DNA of 64,000 bases, taken from the NCBI RefSeq assembly GCF_004959775.1, contig NZ_SJZG01000005.1, forward strand, positions 62,001 through 126,000, written 5' to 3'. The position numbers and the translations under genes are program-made. Position 1 is the first letter of the stretch, and each line of letters opens with the position of its first letter. Under the pieces are notes generated by a model. That model made no database searches. It was not told the DNA's origin and worked only from the letters and a program-made list of their open reading frames with translations. Source of the DNA: Agromyces sp. H66. Its GTDB lineage: Bacteria; Actinomycetota; Actinomycetes; Actinomycetales; Microbacteriaceae. Shown in pieces: positions 39,702 through 48,104 of the stretch.

Positions 39702-40586
39702 ATGACCAGTGAACAGCTGACCGATCCGACCACCAAGCACACGACGGATCCGTTCCCCCGCCAGGAGCAGGCACCTCCCGGGCTCACCGACCGCATGGCT
39801 CCGCAGCCCGACCACGGCGAATACAGCTACCGCGGCAACGGACGGCTCGACGGTCGGCGTGCCCTCATCACCGGCGGCGATTCGGGCATCGGGCGTGCCG
39901 TCGCGATCGCCTACGCGCGGGAGGGCGCGAAGGTGGCGATCGCCTACCTGCCGAGCGAGCAGGTCGACGCCGAGGAGACGGCGAACTGGATCGCGGATGC
40001 CGGCAGCGATCCGCTGCTGCTGCCGGGCGACCTGCGCAGCGAGGAACACTGCAAGGAGCTCGTCGAGTACACCGACCAGGCGTTCGGCGGGATCGACCTG
40101 CTGGTGCTCAACGCGGCGCACCAGCGCAACCGAGGCGGCATCGACGAGATCCCCACCGCCGACTTCGAGGCGGTCGTGCGCGTGAACCTCTTCGCGCCCG
40201 TGTTCCTGGCCCGTGCGGCCGTCCCGCTCATGGACGCGGGATCGAGCATCATCACCACCACGTCGATCCAGGGTTTCGACCCGTCGTCGGCGCTCGTCGA
40301 CTACGCCATGACGAAGGCGGCGCTCGTCGCCTTCACGAAGGCGCTCGCCGAGGAGCTCGGGCCACGCGGCATCCGGGTGAACGCCGTCGCACCGGGACCC
40401 ATCTGGACCCCGTTGATCCCCTCGACGGGATGGCCGGACAAGCTGCCGGACTTCGGCCGCAACACCCCGCTCGGTCGCGCCGGCCAGCCGGCCGAGCTCG
40501 CGGGCGCCTACGTGTACCTCGCATGCGACGACGCGTCGTACGTGTCGGGCGCGGTCGTCCCGGTCACCGGCGGCCGCGGACTGTGA
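39702..40586 (+). CDS. SDR-family oxidoreductase (stress-type, N-terminally extended)
   Basis: The 294-residue short-chain dehydrogenase has an N-terminal extension (PFPRQEQAPPGLTDRMAPQP) typical of the YhdF/YhxC-like group often found in general-stress regulons. It has the NAD(P) motif ITGGDSGIGRAVAIAYAREG, the NAA segment (LVLNAAH), catalytic Ser in TTSIQG and YxxxK in DYAMTKAAL. The ATG at 39702 follows a GGAG site by 6 nt; a TTG at 39690 is the alternative. It probably leads an operon with the Rho_N protein and topoisomerase IB. The substrate is unknown. Confidence 0.92.
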   Translation: MTSEQLTDPTTKHTTDPFPRQEQAPPGLTDRMAPQPDHGEYSYRGNGRLDGRRALITGGDSGIGRAVAIAYAREGAKVAIAYLPSEQVDAEETANWIADAGSDPLLLPGDLRSEEHCKELVEYTDQAFGGIDLLVLNAAHQRNRGGIDEIPTADFEAVVRVNLFAPVFLARAAVPLMDAGSSIITTTSIQGFDPSSALVDYAMTKAALVAFTKALAEELGPRGIRVNAVAPGPIWTPLIPSTGWPDKLPDFGRNTPLGRAGQPAELAGAYVYLACDDASYVSGAVVPVTGGRGL

Positions 40587-40680
40587 CGCGACGCGACGAG
40601 CGACCGCGAAGCGGTCGAGGCGGAGGCGAAAGCGAAGGCGACATCGAATCGGGAAGCGCACAGGAGGAGAGGAGCACGAC

Positions 40681-40947
40681 ATGCCCGGACGCAGGAACTC
40701 GTCGCTGAAGGACCCCGAGCTCTACGAGGAGCTGCGCAAGGACGGCGCCTCCAAGGAGAAGGCGGCGCGCATCTCGAACGCGGCGGCGAACCGCGGCCGC
40801 AGCAGCGTCGGCCGCAAGGGCGGCAGGTCCGGCGACTACGAGGACTGGACGGTCGACGAACTGAAGAAGCGCGCGAAGGAACTCGGCATCACCGGGTACA
40901 GCGGCAAGCGCAAGTCCGAGCTCATCTCCGCACTGCGCAAGCACTGA
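40681..40947 (+). CDS. Rho_N (SAP-like) domain small protein
   Basis: The 88-residue basic protein has two parts. The N-terminal half (SLKDPELYEELRKDGASKEK ... ISNAAANRGRSSVGRKGG) resembles proteins found with topoisomerase IB and Ku in actinobacteria. The C-terminal half (DWTVDELKKRAKELGITG ... KRKSELISAL) is a Rho N-terminal/SAP-like nucleic-acid-binding helix-extended-loop-helix. An AGGAGAGGAG site precedes the ATG. It ends 7 bp before topoisomerase IB, so the two are co-transcribed and may act together on DNA. Confidence 0.85.
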   Translation: MPGRRNSSLKDPELYEELRKDGASKEKAARISNAAANRGRSSVGRKGGRSGDYEDWTVDELKKRAKELGITGYSGKRKSELISALRKH

Positions 40948-40954
40948 GCCGCGG

Positions 40955-41935
40955 ATGCCCCGCCTCAAACGGGTCGAACCCTACGTCTCGCCCGGGTTCA
41001 CCCGGGTGCGGCGCGGGCGCGGCTTCACGTACGTGCACGGCGATGGCGGGACGGCCGGCCGCGCCGAACGCGCGCGCATCGCGGACCTCGCCGTCCCGCC
41101 CGCCTGGGAGGACGTGTGGATCGCGGATGCCCCGAACGCGCACATCCTCGCCGTCGGCGTCGACGCGGCCGGCCGCCGACAGTACCTCTACCACCCGGTG
41201 TGGCGGGAACGGCAGGACGCCGAGAAGTTCCTCCGCATGACCGCGCTCGCCGAGGCGCTTCCCCTCGCGCGACGAAGCGTGCGACGAGACCTCTCGGTCG
41301 ACGAGCTGTCGCGGGAGCGCGTGCTCGCCGCGGCCTTCCAGACGCTCGATCTCGGCGCCATCCGCATCGGCTCCGAGGAATCGCTCGCCGGGTTCAGGAG
41401 CCGCGGCCTCACGACGCTCCTCGTGCGCAACGCCCTCCTCGACGATGCTGAGACCGTGCGCTTCCGGTTCCGCGCGAAGGGCGGGGTCAAGCAGCAGGTA
41501 CGGGTCGTGGATCCGTCGCTCGCCGCGTTCGTGCAGCGTGCCGCGGAACGGTCGGCGGCGGCCCGGCTCTACGCCTGGTCGGAGGGGCGCCGCATGCGGC
41601 CGGCCGTCCCCGTCGACGTGAACGAGGACATCCGTGCCCGGACCGGCGGCGAGTTCACGGCCAAGGACTTCCGCACGCTGCGCGGCACGATCGCCGCGGC
41701 CGACCGGCTCGCCGAGCTCGGCGCCGAGGCGTCGGCCAGGGCGCGCGGACGCGCCATCCGGGAGGCGATCGAGCACGCGAGCACGGTGCTCGGCAATACG
41801 CCCGCCATCGCCAAGGCGAGTTACGTCGATCCGCGCGTGCTCGCCGAGTACGAGCGCGGCCGGGTCATCGCCCGTCGCGGCGACCGCGAACGCGCGCTCC
41901 TCGCCCTGCTGGTCGAAGACGAGGAGCCGGGCTGA
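40955..41935 (+). CDS. DNA topoisomerase IB (poxvirus/bacterial type)
   Basis: The 326-residue enzyme relaxes supercoils through a 3'-phosphotyrosyl intermediate. It has the N-terminal domain (VPPAWEDVWIADAPNAHILA, VGVDAAGRRQYLYHP) and the catalytic domain with IRIGSEES, RFRAKGGVKQ, FTAKDFRTLRGT and the active-site Tyr in AKASYVDPRV. Bacterial topoisomerase IB is accessory and patchily distributed, often near NHEJ genes, as here. It is translated just after the Rho_N gene. Confidence 0.95.
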   Translation: MPRLKRVEPYVSPGFTRVRRGRGFTYVHGDGGTAGRAERARIADLAVPPAWEDVWIADAPNAHILAVGVDAAGRRQYLYHPVWRERQDAEKFLRMTALAEALPLARRSVRRDLSVDELSRERVLAAAFQTLDLGAIRIGSEESLAGFRSRGLTTLLVRNALLDDAETVRFRFRAKGGVKQQVRVVDPSLAAFVQRAAERSAAARLYAWSEGRRMRPAVPVDVNEDIRARTGGEFTAKDFRTLRGTIAAADRLAELGAEASARARGRAIREAIEHASTVLGNTPAIAKASYVDPRVLAEYERGRVIARRGDRERALLALLVEDEEPG

Positions 41936-41942
41936 CGAGCCG

Positions 41943-42284
41943 TCAGCCGACGGGTTCGGGCTGTTTGGCCGCCAGGTGGTCCGTGTCGATGTCTTTCTCG
42001 ACGAGCATGATGCCGCCGGTGCTGTTCGCGGAGCGCATGAGGGCTTCGACCCAGTCGCGGCTGAGTTCGGGCGTCTCAGGGTCGTCGAAGACGAAGCGGA
42101 GTGCGATCGACGGATGCAGCCACAGCGTGCTGCGGCCACGAGGCTGGTCGTCGGGGTGCTGCCACGACAGGGTGAAACTCTCGCCGCGACGGAGCTTGGT
42201 GGTGATGGCGACCTTGAGGTGCGCGAGCGCGCGATCGTCGATGCCGATCGGCGTGCCGGATTCGCCGTAATAGAGAGTGCCCAC
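41943..42284 (-). CDS. DUF7882-like small protein, paralogue 3
   Basis: The 113-residue protein is very close to paralogue 2 (MGTLYYGESGTPIGIDDRAL, SFTLSWQHPDDQPRGRSTLW, VEALMRSANSTGGIMLVEKD) but lacks its Lys-rich tail. The GTG start follows TACTCT by 5 nt on the minus strand (leaderless). It sits between topoisomerase IB (convergent, 7 bp) and the 3' end of ligD. The function is unknown; nearness to the end-joining genes suggests, but does not prove, a link. Confidence 0.87.
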   Translation of the reverse strand: MGTLYYGESGTPIGIDDRALAHLKVAITTKLRRGESFTLSWQHPDDQPRGRSTLWLHPSIALRFVFDDPETPELSRDWVEALMRSANSTGGIMLVEKDIDTDHLAAKQPEPVG

Positions 42285-42327
42285 GACTCAGAGTACCTCG
42301 CGGGCAGGTGGCGCGCCGCGCGGGTTC

Positions 42328-44721
42328 TCACTGTCCGAGAATGACCTCGTTCGGCGACTTGTCGGGCCGGAGTCCGCGCCACCGCGGGTGGCGTGCCACC
42401 CCGGTGCGGGTCCACTCGCCGAACTCGATCTCGCCGACGAGCTCGGGCCGCACCCAGACGGCGTCCGCGACATCCGCCGCCGGCACCCCCACGAACGGCG
42501 ACGTCTCCTGGCGGCGTGCGTCGAGCTCGGTCAGCAGCCGCTCTGCCTGCACCTCGCGGAGTCCGCTGCCGACACGGCCGGCGTATTCGAGCCCGTGCTC
42601 GCCGGGAATGCCGACGAGCAGCGAGCGGATGCGGCCCGTACGCGTGCCGGTGCCCTTGCGGTATCCGCCGATGACGACCTCCTGCGTCGTGGTGACCTTC
42701 AGCTTCACCCAGTCCGCCGACCGTGTGCCCGGACGGTACTTCGAGTCGGGACGCTTCGCCACGATGCCCTCGAGCCCCAGGCGACGGCTCTCCTCCAGCG
42801 CCTCCTCCGGCGGCCCGGATGCTTCGGCCGGCATCTCGATGGGCACCCCGCGACGCGGGCGCACGAGACGACGGAGCCGGTCGCGGCGCTCGTGGTAGGG
42901 CTCGTCCACCACGGACTCGCCGCCGATCTCGAGCACGTCGAAGAGCAGCAGGCGCACGGGCACGGATGCCGCGACGCGTTCGATCTCGCGAGCGCGCGTG
43001 AGGTTCATCCGCCGCTGGAGGCGCTCGAAGCTCGGTCGCCCGTCGGCGTCGAGCGCGACGATCTCGCCGTCGACCAGCGCGTCCTCGGCGAGCACCTTCG
43101 GCAGCGCCGCGAGCTCGGGATAGCGGGCGGTGACGTCGTTGCCGTTCCTGCTGAGCAGGCGGAGGCCGTCGCCCTGCACGCGCGCGAGGACCCGGATGCC
43201 GTCCCACTTCCACTCGAGCGCCCAGTCCTCGCCCGTCAGCAGGGCGAGCGTGCCCGCCGTCGCGAGCATCGGCCGCTCGGTGACCGACACCGCAGGTCGA
43301 GGAACCGCCGCCTCCGCCGGGCGCTCCCCGACCCGCGGCTCCGGCGGGTGCTGGTCTTTCATGCGGTGCAGGAGCCAAGAGCTCTTCTCCCCCTCGCCGT
43401 CGGTGCGGATGAGCGCGAGCCGCACCTTCCCTAGCGGACCGCCCGGCCGGCCGTCGAGGTCGACGATGATCTCGTCGTCGCGCCACTTCTCGGTCTGGTA
43501 GGTGCCGGCGTCCCAGATCGTGACGGAGCCCGCGCCGTACTCGCCTGCCGGAATGGTGCCCTCGAACGAGCCGTACTCCATGGGGTGGTCCTCGGTCTGC
43601 ACCGCGAGATGGTTCGTGCCCGCGTCATCCGGAACGCCCTTCGGCACCGCCCAGCTCTTCAGCACGCCGTCCCGCTCGAGCCGGAAGTCGTAGTGCAGGC
43701 GACGGGCGTGGTGCTCCTGGATCACGAACGTCGGCTCGCCGCCGCCCGAGCCGCCCCAGCTCGACTCGGGCATGGGCTCGGGTGTGACGCCGGTCTTGCG
43801 CATGGCGAGGTACGTCGCGAGCGGTCCGCCGTGGGCGGCGGCCGTCAGTGCGGCGAGGGGATCATCGCCGGATGCCACGCGCTCGAGCACCTCCTGCGCC
43901 TCCAGGTGACGCAGGTCCGGGTCGTCGAGTTCCGCCCACGTGCGCGGCGCGGCCACCGTGGGACGCGGTCGTCCGCGCAGCGAGTACGGCGCGATCGTGG
44001 TCTTCTTGCCGTTGTTCTGGCTCCAGTCGATGAGCACGCGACCCTCGCGCAAGGTCTTGCGCATGTTCGACACGATGAGCTCGGGATGGTCGGCCTCGAG
44101 CGCCCGCGCGAGCTCGCGGGCGACGGTCGAGATCTGATCCGACGTCTGCCGCCCGTCGAGCGCGGCATAGAGCTGGAGGCCCTTGCTGCCGCTCGTCACC
44201 GGGAACGCCTCGAGGCCCATCCCCGCGAGCAGCGCACGCACGAGGCGCGCGGCCTCGGCGCACTCGCGAAGCCCCATGCCGGGTCCGGGGTCGAGGTCGA
44301 ACACGATCCGGTCGGGGTTGGCGGGGTTCCCCTGCGGATCGAAACGCCACTGCGGCACGTGCAGTTCCAGCGCGGCCTGCTGCGCGAGCCACACGAGCGT
44401 CGCCCGGTCCCCCGCTATCGGGTACGTCTTGGGTCCGTCGGAGTGGTGGATGACGCCGCGGCGCACCCATTCGGGCGCGTGCTCGAGGTTCTTCTCGAAG
44501 AACGCCGACTCAGGGGCATCCGCCGTTCCGACGCCCTGGACCCATCGCTTGCGCGTGATGGGCCGGCCCGCGACGAGCGGCACCATGACTTTGGCGACCT
44601 CCGCGTAGTAGGAGATCACCTCGCCCTTGGTCATGCCCGTCTCGGGATACATGACCTTGTCGAGGTTCGTCAGCCGGAGCCTCCGGCCATCGACCTCGAC
44701 GAGCTGGCGCGTGTCGGCCAT
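42328..44721 (-). CDS. ligD: NHEJ DNA ligase D (polymerase-phosphoesterase-ligase)
   Basis: The 797-residue multifunctional enzyme has the mycobacterial domain order. A primase-type polymerase domain spans about residues 1-270 (LTNLDKVMYPETGMTKGEVI; metal-binding FDLDPGPGM; GSKGLQLYAAL). The 3'-phosphoesterase domain spans about 320-470 (QEHHARRLHYDFRLERDGVL, GTIPAGEYGAGSV). The ATP-dependent ligase domain runs from about 490 to the end, with nucleotidyl Lys in EWKWDGIRV near 503, VDGEIVALD, and EGIVAKRP. It fills in, trims and seals double-strand breaks with Ku. A GGAAGGA site precedes the ATG. It is divergent from ku, 159 bp apart, and the gap contains a 69-bp repeat element. Confidence 0.96.
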   Translation of the reverse strand: MADTRQLVEVDGRRLRLTNLDKVMYPETGMTKGEVISYYAEVAKVMVPLVAGRPITRKRWVQGVGTADAPESAFFEKNLEHAPEWVRRGVIHHSDGPKTYPIAGDRATLVWLAQQAALELHVPQWRFDPQGNPANPDRIVFDLDPGPGMGLRECAEAARLVRALLAGMGLEAFPVTSGSKGLQLYAALDGRQTSDQISTVARELARALEADHPELIVSNMRKTLREGRVLIDWSQNNGKKTTIAPYSLRGRPRPTVAAPRTWAELDDPDLRHLEAQEVLERVASGDDPLAALTAAAHGGPLATYLAMRKTGVTPEPMPESSWGGSGGGEPTFVIQEHHARRLHYDFRLERDGVLKSWAVPKGVPDDAGTNHLAVQTEDHPMEYGSFEGTIPAGEYGAGSVTIWDAGTYQTEKWRDDEIIVDLDGRPGGPLGKVRLALIRTDGEGEKSSWLLHRMKDQHPPEPRVGERPAEAAVPRPAVSVTERPMLATAGTLALLTGEDWALEWKWDGIRVLARVQGDGLRLLSRNGNDVTARYPELAALPKVLAEDALVDGEIVALDADGRPSFERLQRRMNLTRAREIERVAASVPVRLLLFDVLEIGGESVVDEPYHERRDRLRRLVRPRRGVPIEMPAEASGPPEEALEESRRLGLEGIVAKRPDSKYRPGTRSADWVKLKVTTTQEVVIGGYRKGTGTRTGRIRSLLVGIPGEHGLEYAGRVGSGLREVQAERLLTELDARRQETSPFVGVPAADVADAVWVRPELVGEIEFGEWTRTGVARHPRWRGLRPDKSPNEVILGQ

Positions 44722-44747
44722 GTCCCAATCCTTCCCCTTTCCATCGC

Positions 44748-44816
44748 CGAATGTTAACGATCGGGTCGGATCCGGCGGCGCTACCGGTATCTCTCGGCGG
44801 CGAACGTTAACAGTCG
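44748..44816. repeat. 69-bp intergenic element, copy A (GTTAAC inverted-repeat ends)
   Basis: The ends are CGAATGTTAACG (44748-44759) and CGTTAACAGTCG (44805-44816), inverted copies differing at one base. The core GGTATCTCTCGGC starts 26 bp after the left end. Total length, end sequences, core and spacing all equal copy B at 20809-20877, while the remaining bases differ. It occupies the ligD/ku divergent promoter region. Confidence 0.75.
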
Positions 44817-44880
44817 GCCCCGCGTGGGCAGGGAATCAAGGGGGTTGGCCGGGACCGGGGCCGGGGTGTCTACTGGAGGC

Positions 44881-45816
44881 ATGCGAGCCGTCTGGAAAGG
44901 GGCGGTCACATTCGGCCTCGTCAATGTGCCCGTCAAGTTGTACAGCGCGACCGAGAGTCACGACGTGTCACTGCATCAGGTGCACGACGAGGATGGCGGG
45001 CGCATCCGCTACCAACGCCGGTGCGAGGTCTGCGGCAAGGTCGTCGACTACAAGAACATCGACAAGGCCTACGACGACGGCGAGCGCACCGTCATCATCA
45101 CCGACGAGGACCTCAAGGCGCTGCCGGCCGAGCGCAGTCGCGAGATCGAGGTCGTCGAGTTCGTGCCGACCGACCAGATCGACCCGATCATGTACGACCG
45201 CAGCTACTACCTCGAACCCGACTCCGCGCCGAAGGCGTACGTGCTGCTACGACGCACACTCGAGTCGACCGACCGCACGGCCATCGTGAGGATGTCCCTC
45301 AGGCAGAAGACGCATCTCGCTGCGCTGCGGGTGCACGGCGACGTGCTGATGGTTCAGACCCTGCTCTGGAGCGATGAGGTGCGGGCCGCCGACTTCCCGT
45401 CGCTCGACGAGCCCGTGAAGATCTCGTCGAAGGAACTGGATCTGTCGAAGCAGTTGGTCGAGAGCCTCGTCTCCGACTTCGAGCCCGAGCAGTTCGTCGA
45501 CGAATACCAGCAGGAGCTGCGAACGCTCATCACGGCCAAGCTCGAGCAGGGCGAGGCGCTCGACACGGCGGCGACGTTCGGCGAACAGCCCGAGGAGGAG
45601 GGCGGTGAGGTCATCGACCTGATGGAGGCGCTGCGCCAGTCGATCGCCGCGAAGCGCGAGGGCGGCACCGGATCGAAGGATGCCGCGAAGGCCGGAACGT
45701 CGGCGTCCGGGTCGAAGGGACGCTCGTCGGGCTCGAAGGCGTCCGGCGGCGCGAAGACGTCGGGCGGCGACGGCGGGAAGAAGAAGGCACCCGCGAAGAA
45801 GAAGGCCGCCTCCTGA
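44881..45816 (+). CDS. ku: non-homologous end-joining protein Ku
   Basis: The 311-residue protein is a bacterial Ku homodimer subunit. It begins MRAVWKGAVTFGLVNVPVKL, the conserved start, and has the ring-forming core (RYQRRCEVCGKVVDYKNI; LLRRTLESTDRTAI). A long Lys/Ser/Gly-rich tail from about residue 255 binds DNA, as in mycobacterial Ku. The ATG at 44881 follows GGAGG; a longer frame from 44824 adds only Gly-rich sequence. It is divergent from ligD. Confidence 0.96.
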   Translation: MRAVWKGAVTFGLVNVPVKLYSATESHDVSLHQVHDEDGGRIRYQRRCEVCGKVVDYKNIDKAYDDGERTVIITDEDLKALPAERSREIEVVEFVPTDQIDPIMYDRSYYLEPDSAPKAYVLLRRTLESTDRTAIVRMSLRQKTHLAALRVHGDVLMVQTLLWSDEVRAADFPSLDEPVKISSKELDLSKQLVESLVSDFEPEQFVDEYQQELRTLITAKLEQGEALDTAATFGEQPEEEGGEVIDLMEALRQSIAAKREGGTGSKDAAKAGTSASGSKGRSSGSKASGGAKTSGGDGGKKKAPAKKKAAS

Positions 45817-45874
45817 CGACGGCGCGCGGCATCCGTCGATCGGATGCCGCGCGCCGCACTGCGTGGGAGAGAGC

Positions 45875-46303
45875 TCAGTTCTCGGTGTCAGCCGCGCACG
45901 CGCTGGCGACCTCGGTCGCGGCCTCCTGGATCGCCGTCTGGTGCTCGGCGACGGCCTCGCCGTCGACCTCGGCCTCGGGATCGGTCGGCAGCGTCTCGGC
46001 GAAGCCGGCGGCCTCGTCGAGAGCACCGACGAGCGCGTCGAGTGCGCCGGCGACGTCGTCGTCGGCCTCCTCGCCGAGCGCATCGGCACGCTCGCTGTAC
46101 CCCTCGAGCGCGGACTGGACCTCGCTCGGGTCCCCGCCTGCCGCGAGCGCGTTCTGCGCGCCGTTCGAGATGTCGCGCACCTCGGCGCGGATCGTCTCGC
46201 ATGCGTCGCCCGACGCGTCACCGCTCCCGCCGCCGGCGGCGCAACCCGACAACAGCAGGGCGCCCGCGAAGACGAGCGCGGCAGACATCTTGATTCGTTG
46301 CAT
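45875..46303 (-). CDS. small lipoprotein, helical, unknown function
   Basis: The 142-residue lipoprotein has a signal ending in the lipobox LLLSGC at about residue 21. An acidic, Ala/Glu-rich helical domain follows (ETIRAEVRDISNGAQNALAA, VQSALEGYSERADALGEEAD), reminiscent of small four-helix extracytoplasmic proteins. The second ATG (46303) was chosen because the GGGAG site lies 9 nt before it; ATG 46309 is only 3 nt from the site. It is convergent with ku. Function is unknown. Confidence 0.8.
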   Translation of the reverse strand: MQRIKMSAALVFAGALLLSGCAAGGGSGDASGDACETIRAEVRDISNGAQNALAAGGDPSEVQSALEGYSERADALGEEADDDVAGALDALVGALDEAAGFAETLPTDPEAEVDGEAVAEHQTAIQEAATEVASACAADTEN

Positions 46304-46464
46304 TTGCATATACTCCCGGTGATCTGGTGTTTTTCCCAGCCTATCGGGCACCCACCGACAACGATCGCCAAGATCCTGCCACCCTGCGTGTGCGCGTCTT
46401 CACCGGACGGCGACGCGCGAACGATGAGGCGCCGAACGGCGTCACGCACAACGCGAGCGGGCAC

Positions 46465-46502
46465 GTCAAGGGGCTGCAATCATGCCGGGACGAACCTAGG
46501 CT
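46465..46502 (+). promoter_or_regulatory. GTCAA-box leaderless promoter
   Basis: GTCAAGGGGCTG (46465-46476) is followed after 32 nt by TAGGCT (46497-46502), and 7 nt later by the ATG of a 34-residue frame. It should drive that frame and the diacylglycerol kinase-like gene. Confidence 0.55.
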
Positions 46503-46509
46503 CGGCAGC

Positions 46510-46614
46510 ATGAGCACGCAAGACGAGACCGGCGCGCGACCGAACCTCGAGTCGAAGCCCGTCGACGTCACGCCCGGCGACGTCGACGTCACGCCCGGGG
46601 AGATGGACCGCTGA
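46510..46614 (+). CDS. 34-residue small frame before the kinase gene
   Basis: The peptide is acidic and contains a repeated DVTPG motif (VDVTPGDVDVTPGEMDR). The TAGGCT hexamer 7 nt before the ATG and the GTCAA box further upstream suggest a leaderless transcript beginning here. Its stop codon overlaps a CTG (46611) that is the likely start of the next gene, so its translation probably feeds ribosomes into that gene. Confidence 0.5.
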   Translation: MSTQDETGARPNLESKPVDVTPGDVDVTPGEMDR

Positions 46615-47591
46615 GCGGGTCGGACACCGCGAAGCGTCGCGCCGCGGTGATCTACAACCCGGTCAAGGTCGATGTCGACGAGATCCGCGCCGCCGTCGCC
46701 GCGGAGCCCGGAGCCGAGAGCTGGGCGGAGACCCGGTGGTTCGAGACGACCGAGGAGGATCCCGGAACCGGCCAGGCCCACCGTGCCCTGGAGGAGGGCG
46801 CCGACCTCGTCATCGCCGCGGGCGGCGATGGCACCGTGCGCGCGGTGGCCCAAGTGCTCGCCGGCTCGGCGGCCTCGCTCGCCCTGCTGCCCTCGGGAAC
46901 CGGCAACCTGCTCGCTCGGAATCTCGACCTCACGCTCGACGATCTCGCCAACTCGATCCGCGTCGCCTTCACGGGGGTCGACCGGCGGATCGACCTCGCG
47001 TGGGTCGACATCCGCCGCGACGCCGGCAGGGTCGAACGACAGGCCTTCCTCGTCATGGCGGGGCTCGGACTCGACGCCAAGATGCTGTCGCACACCGACG
47101 AGGAGCTGAAGGCCAAGGTCGGCTGGCTCGCCTACGTCGACGCCATGCGCAAGGCGCTCAGGGACAAGAACCGGCTGCGCATGCGATACCGACTCGACCG
47201 GCACGGCACCCGCTCCGTCTCGGCGCACACGCTCATCATCGGCAACTGCGGATCGCTGCCCGCCAACATCCTCCTCCTGCCCGAGGCGGCGATCGACGAC
47301 GGCCGGTTCGAGGCGGTGTTCCTGCGACCCGAGAGCGCATGGGGCTGGCTGCAGATCTTCGTCAAGGTCGTCTGGGAGAACGGCGTGCTGCGTCGAAGCA
47401 GGGTCGGCCGCAAGCTGGTCAGCCCCGATGTCGACGCCCTGCGCTACATCAAGGGTCGCCGGCTCGACGTGGTGCTGAGCCATCCCGAGGAACTCGAGCT
47501 CGACGGCGACGGCTTCGGCCGAACGCAGGCGTTCCGCACGTGGATCGAGGCCGGCGGTCTCGCCGTTCGCGTGCCCGCCGAGACGGAGTAG
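46611..47591 (+). CDS. diacylglycerol kinase family lipid kinase, paralogue 1
   Basis: The protein is about 326 residues, of the DAGK catalytic family (YegS/DgkB-like): first strand [11 protein letters not shown], nucleotide loop [26 protein letters not shown], and the C-terminal beta sandwich. It phosphorylates diacylglycerol or a related lipid at the membrane. The safe start is GTG 46647, but that cuts off the first strand. CTG 46611 has a GGGGAG site (46597-46602) 8 nt upstream and overlaps the previous stop as CTGA. I therefore favour a CTG start. The paralogue at 55168-56178 has a similar extended N-terminus. Confidence 0.85.
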   Translation: MSGSDTAKRRAAVIYNPVKVDVDEIRAAVAAEPGAESWAETRWFETTEEDPGTGQAHRALEEGADLVIAAGGDGTVRAVAQVLAGSAASLALLPSGTGNLLARNLDLTLDDLANSIRVAFTGVDRRIDLAWVDIRRDAGRVERQAFLVMAGLGLDAKMLSHTDEELKAKVGWLAYVDAMRKALRDKNRLRMRYRLDRHGTRSVSAHTLIIGNCGSLPANILLLPEAAIDDGRFEAVFLRPESAWGWLQIFVKVVWENGVLRRSRVGRKLVSPDVDALRYIKGRRLDVVLSHPEELELDGDGFGRTQAFRTWIEAGGLAVRVPAETE

Positions 47592-47612
47592 CAGCCGAGC
47601 GGATGCCGCGAC

Positions 47613-48062
47613 TCAGCGCTCGCGGTTCTGCTCGCGTCCCTCGGCCAGGTATGCCAGTCGGTGCAGCGTCTCCCGGTTGCGGAAGTACAGCACCGGCTCG
47701 ATGAGGAACCGCGGGATCAGCTCGGCCGGCCCTTCCACGGCGTCCTCGCTCATGCGGACGAGGCATCCGTCACCGTGCGGCCGCACCTCGATCGTGACGC
47801 GCGCCTCCCCGATCGGCCATCCCTTCGCGCGCATCACCGCGCGGTGCGGCGGCGCCCACTCCACGCTCACGGTGTCGTCGTCGATCAGCACCGGCCACGC
47901 GCCGACCGAATGGTGGAGTTCGCTGCCCGTCGACGGCCACGCGGCGTCGACGTCGCGCATCCGCGACGCGCCGACCACCCAACTCGGATACAACCAGCCG
48001 TCGGCGAGCACCTCGAACACCGCCTCGGGCGAGCACGCCATGGCGCGGACGTTGCGAGACAT
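47613..48062 (-). CDS. SRPBCC family protein
   Basis: The 149-residue SRPBCC/START-like protein opens RNVRAMACSPEAVFEVLADG, with WLYPSWVVGASRMRDVDAAW, GSELHHSVGAWP, and an ending ELIPRFLIEPVLYFRNRETL that forms the long C-terminal helix. A GGGAGGGG site precedes the ATG. Upstream is a clear GTCAA-box promoter. It is likely a lipid or hydrophobic-ligand binding protein; the specific ligand is unknown. It faces the kinase gene convergently. Confidence 0.87.
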   Translation of the reverse strand: MSRNVRAMACSPEAVFEVLADGWLYPSWVVGASRMRDVDAAWPSTGSELHHSVGAWPVLIDDDTVSVEWAPPHRAVMRAKGWPIGEARVTIEVRPHGDGCLVRMSEDAVEGPAELIPRFLIEPVLYFRNRETLHRLAYLAEGREQNRER

Positions 48063-48104
48063 CCTGACCCCTCCCGGCCGACGCGGGCGTCGGTCTGCAG
48101 TTCG

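Noticed and set aside
37455..42284. Annotation of the three small DUF7882-type proteins as ATP-dependent DNA ligases
   Set aside because: They are only 106-145 residues long and have no KxDG nucleotidyl site or other ligase motif; the real ligase is LigD next door.
44835..44876. A full GTCAA-box promoter for ku
   Set aside because: ATCAAGGGGGTTG is similar, but the possible -10 (TACTGG) does not fit TANNNT and the distance is 36 nt, so it is kept only as a weak candidate.
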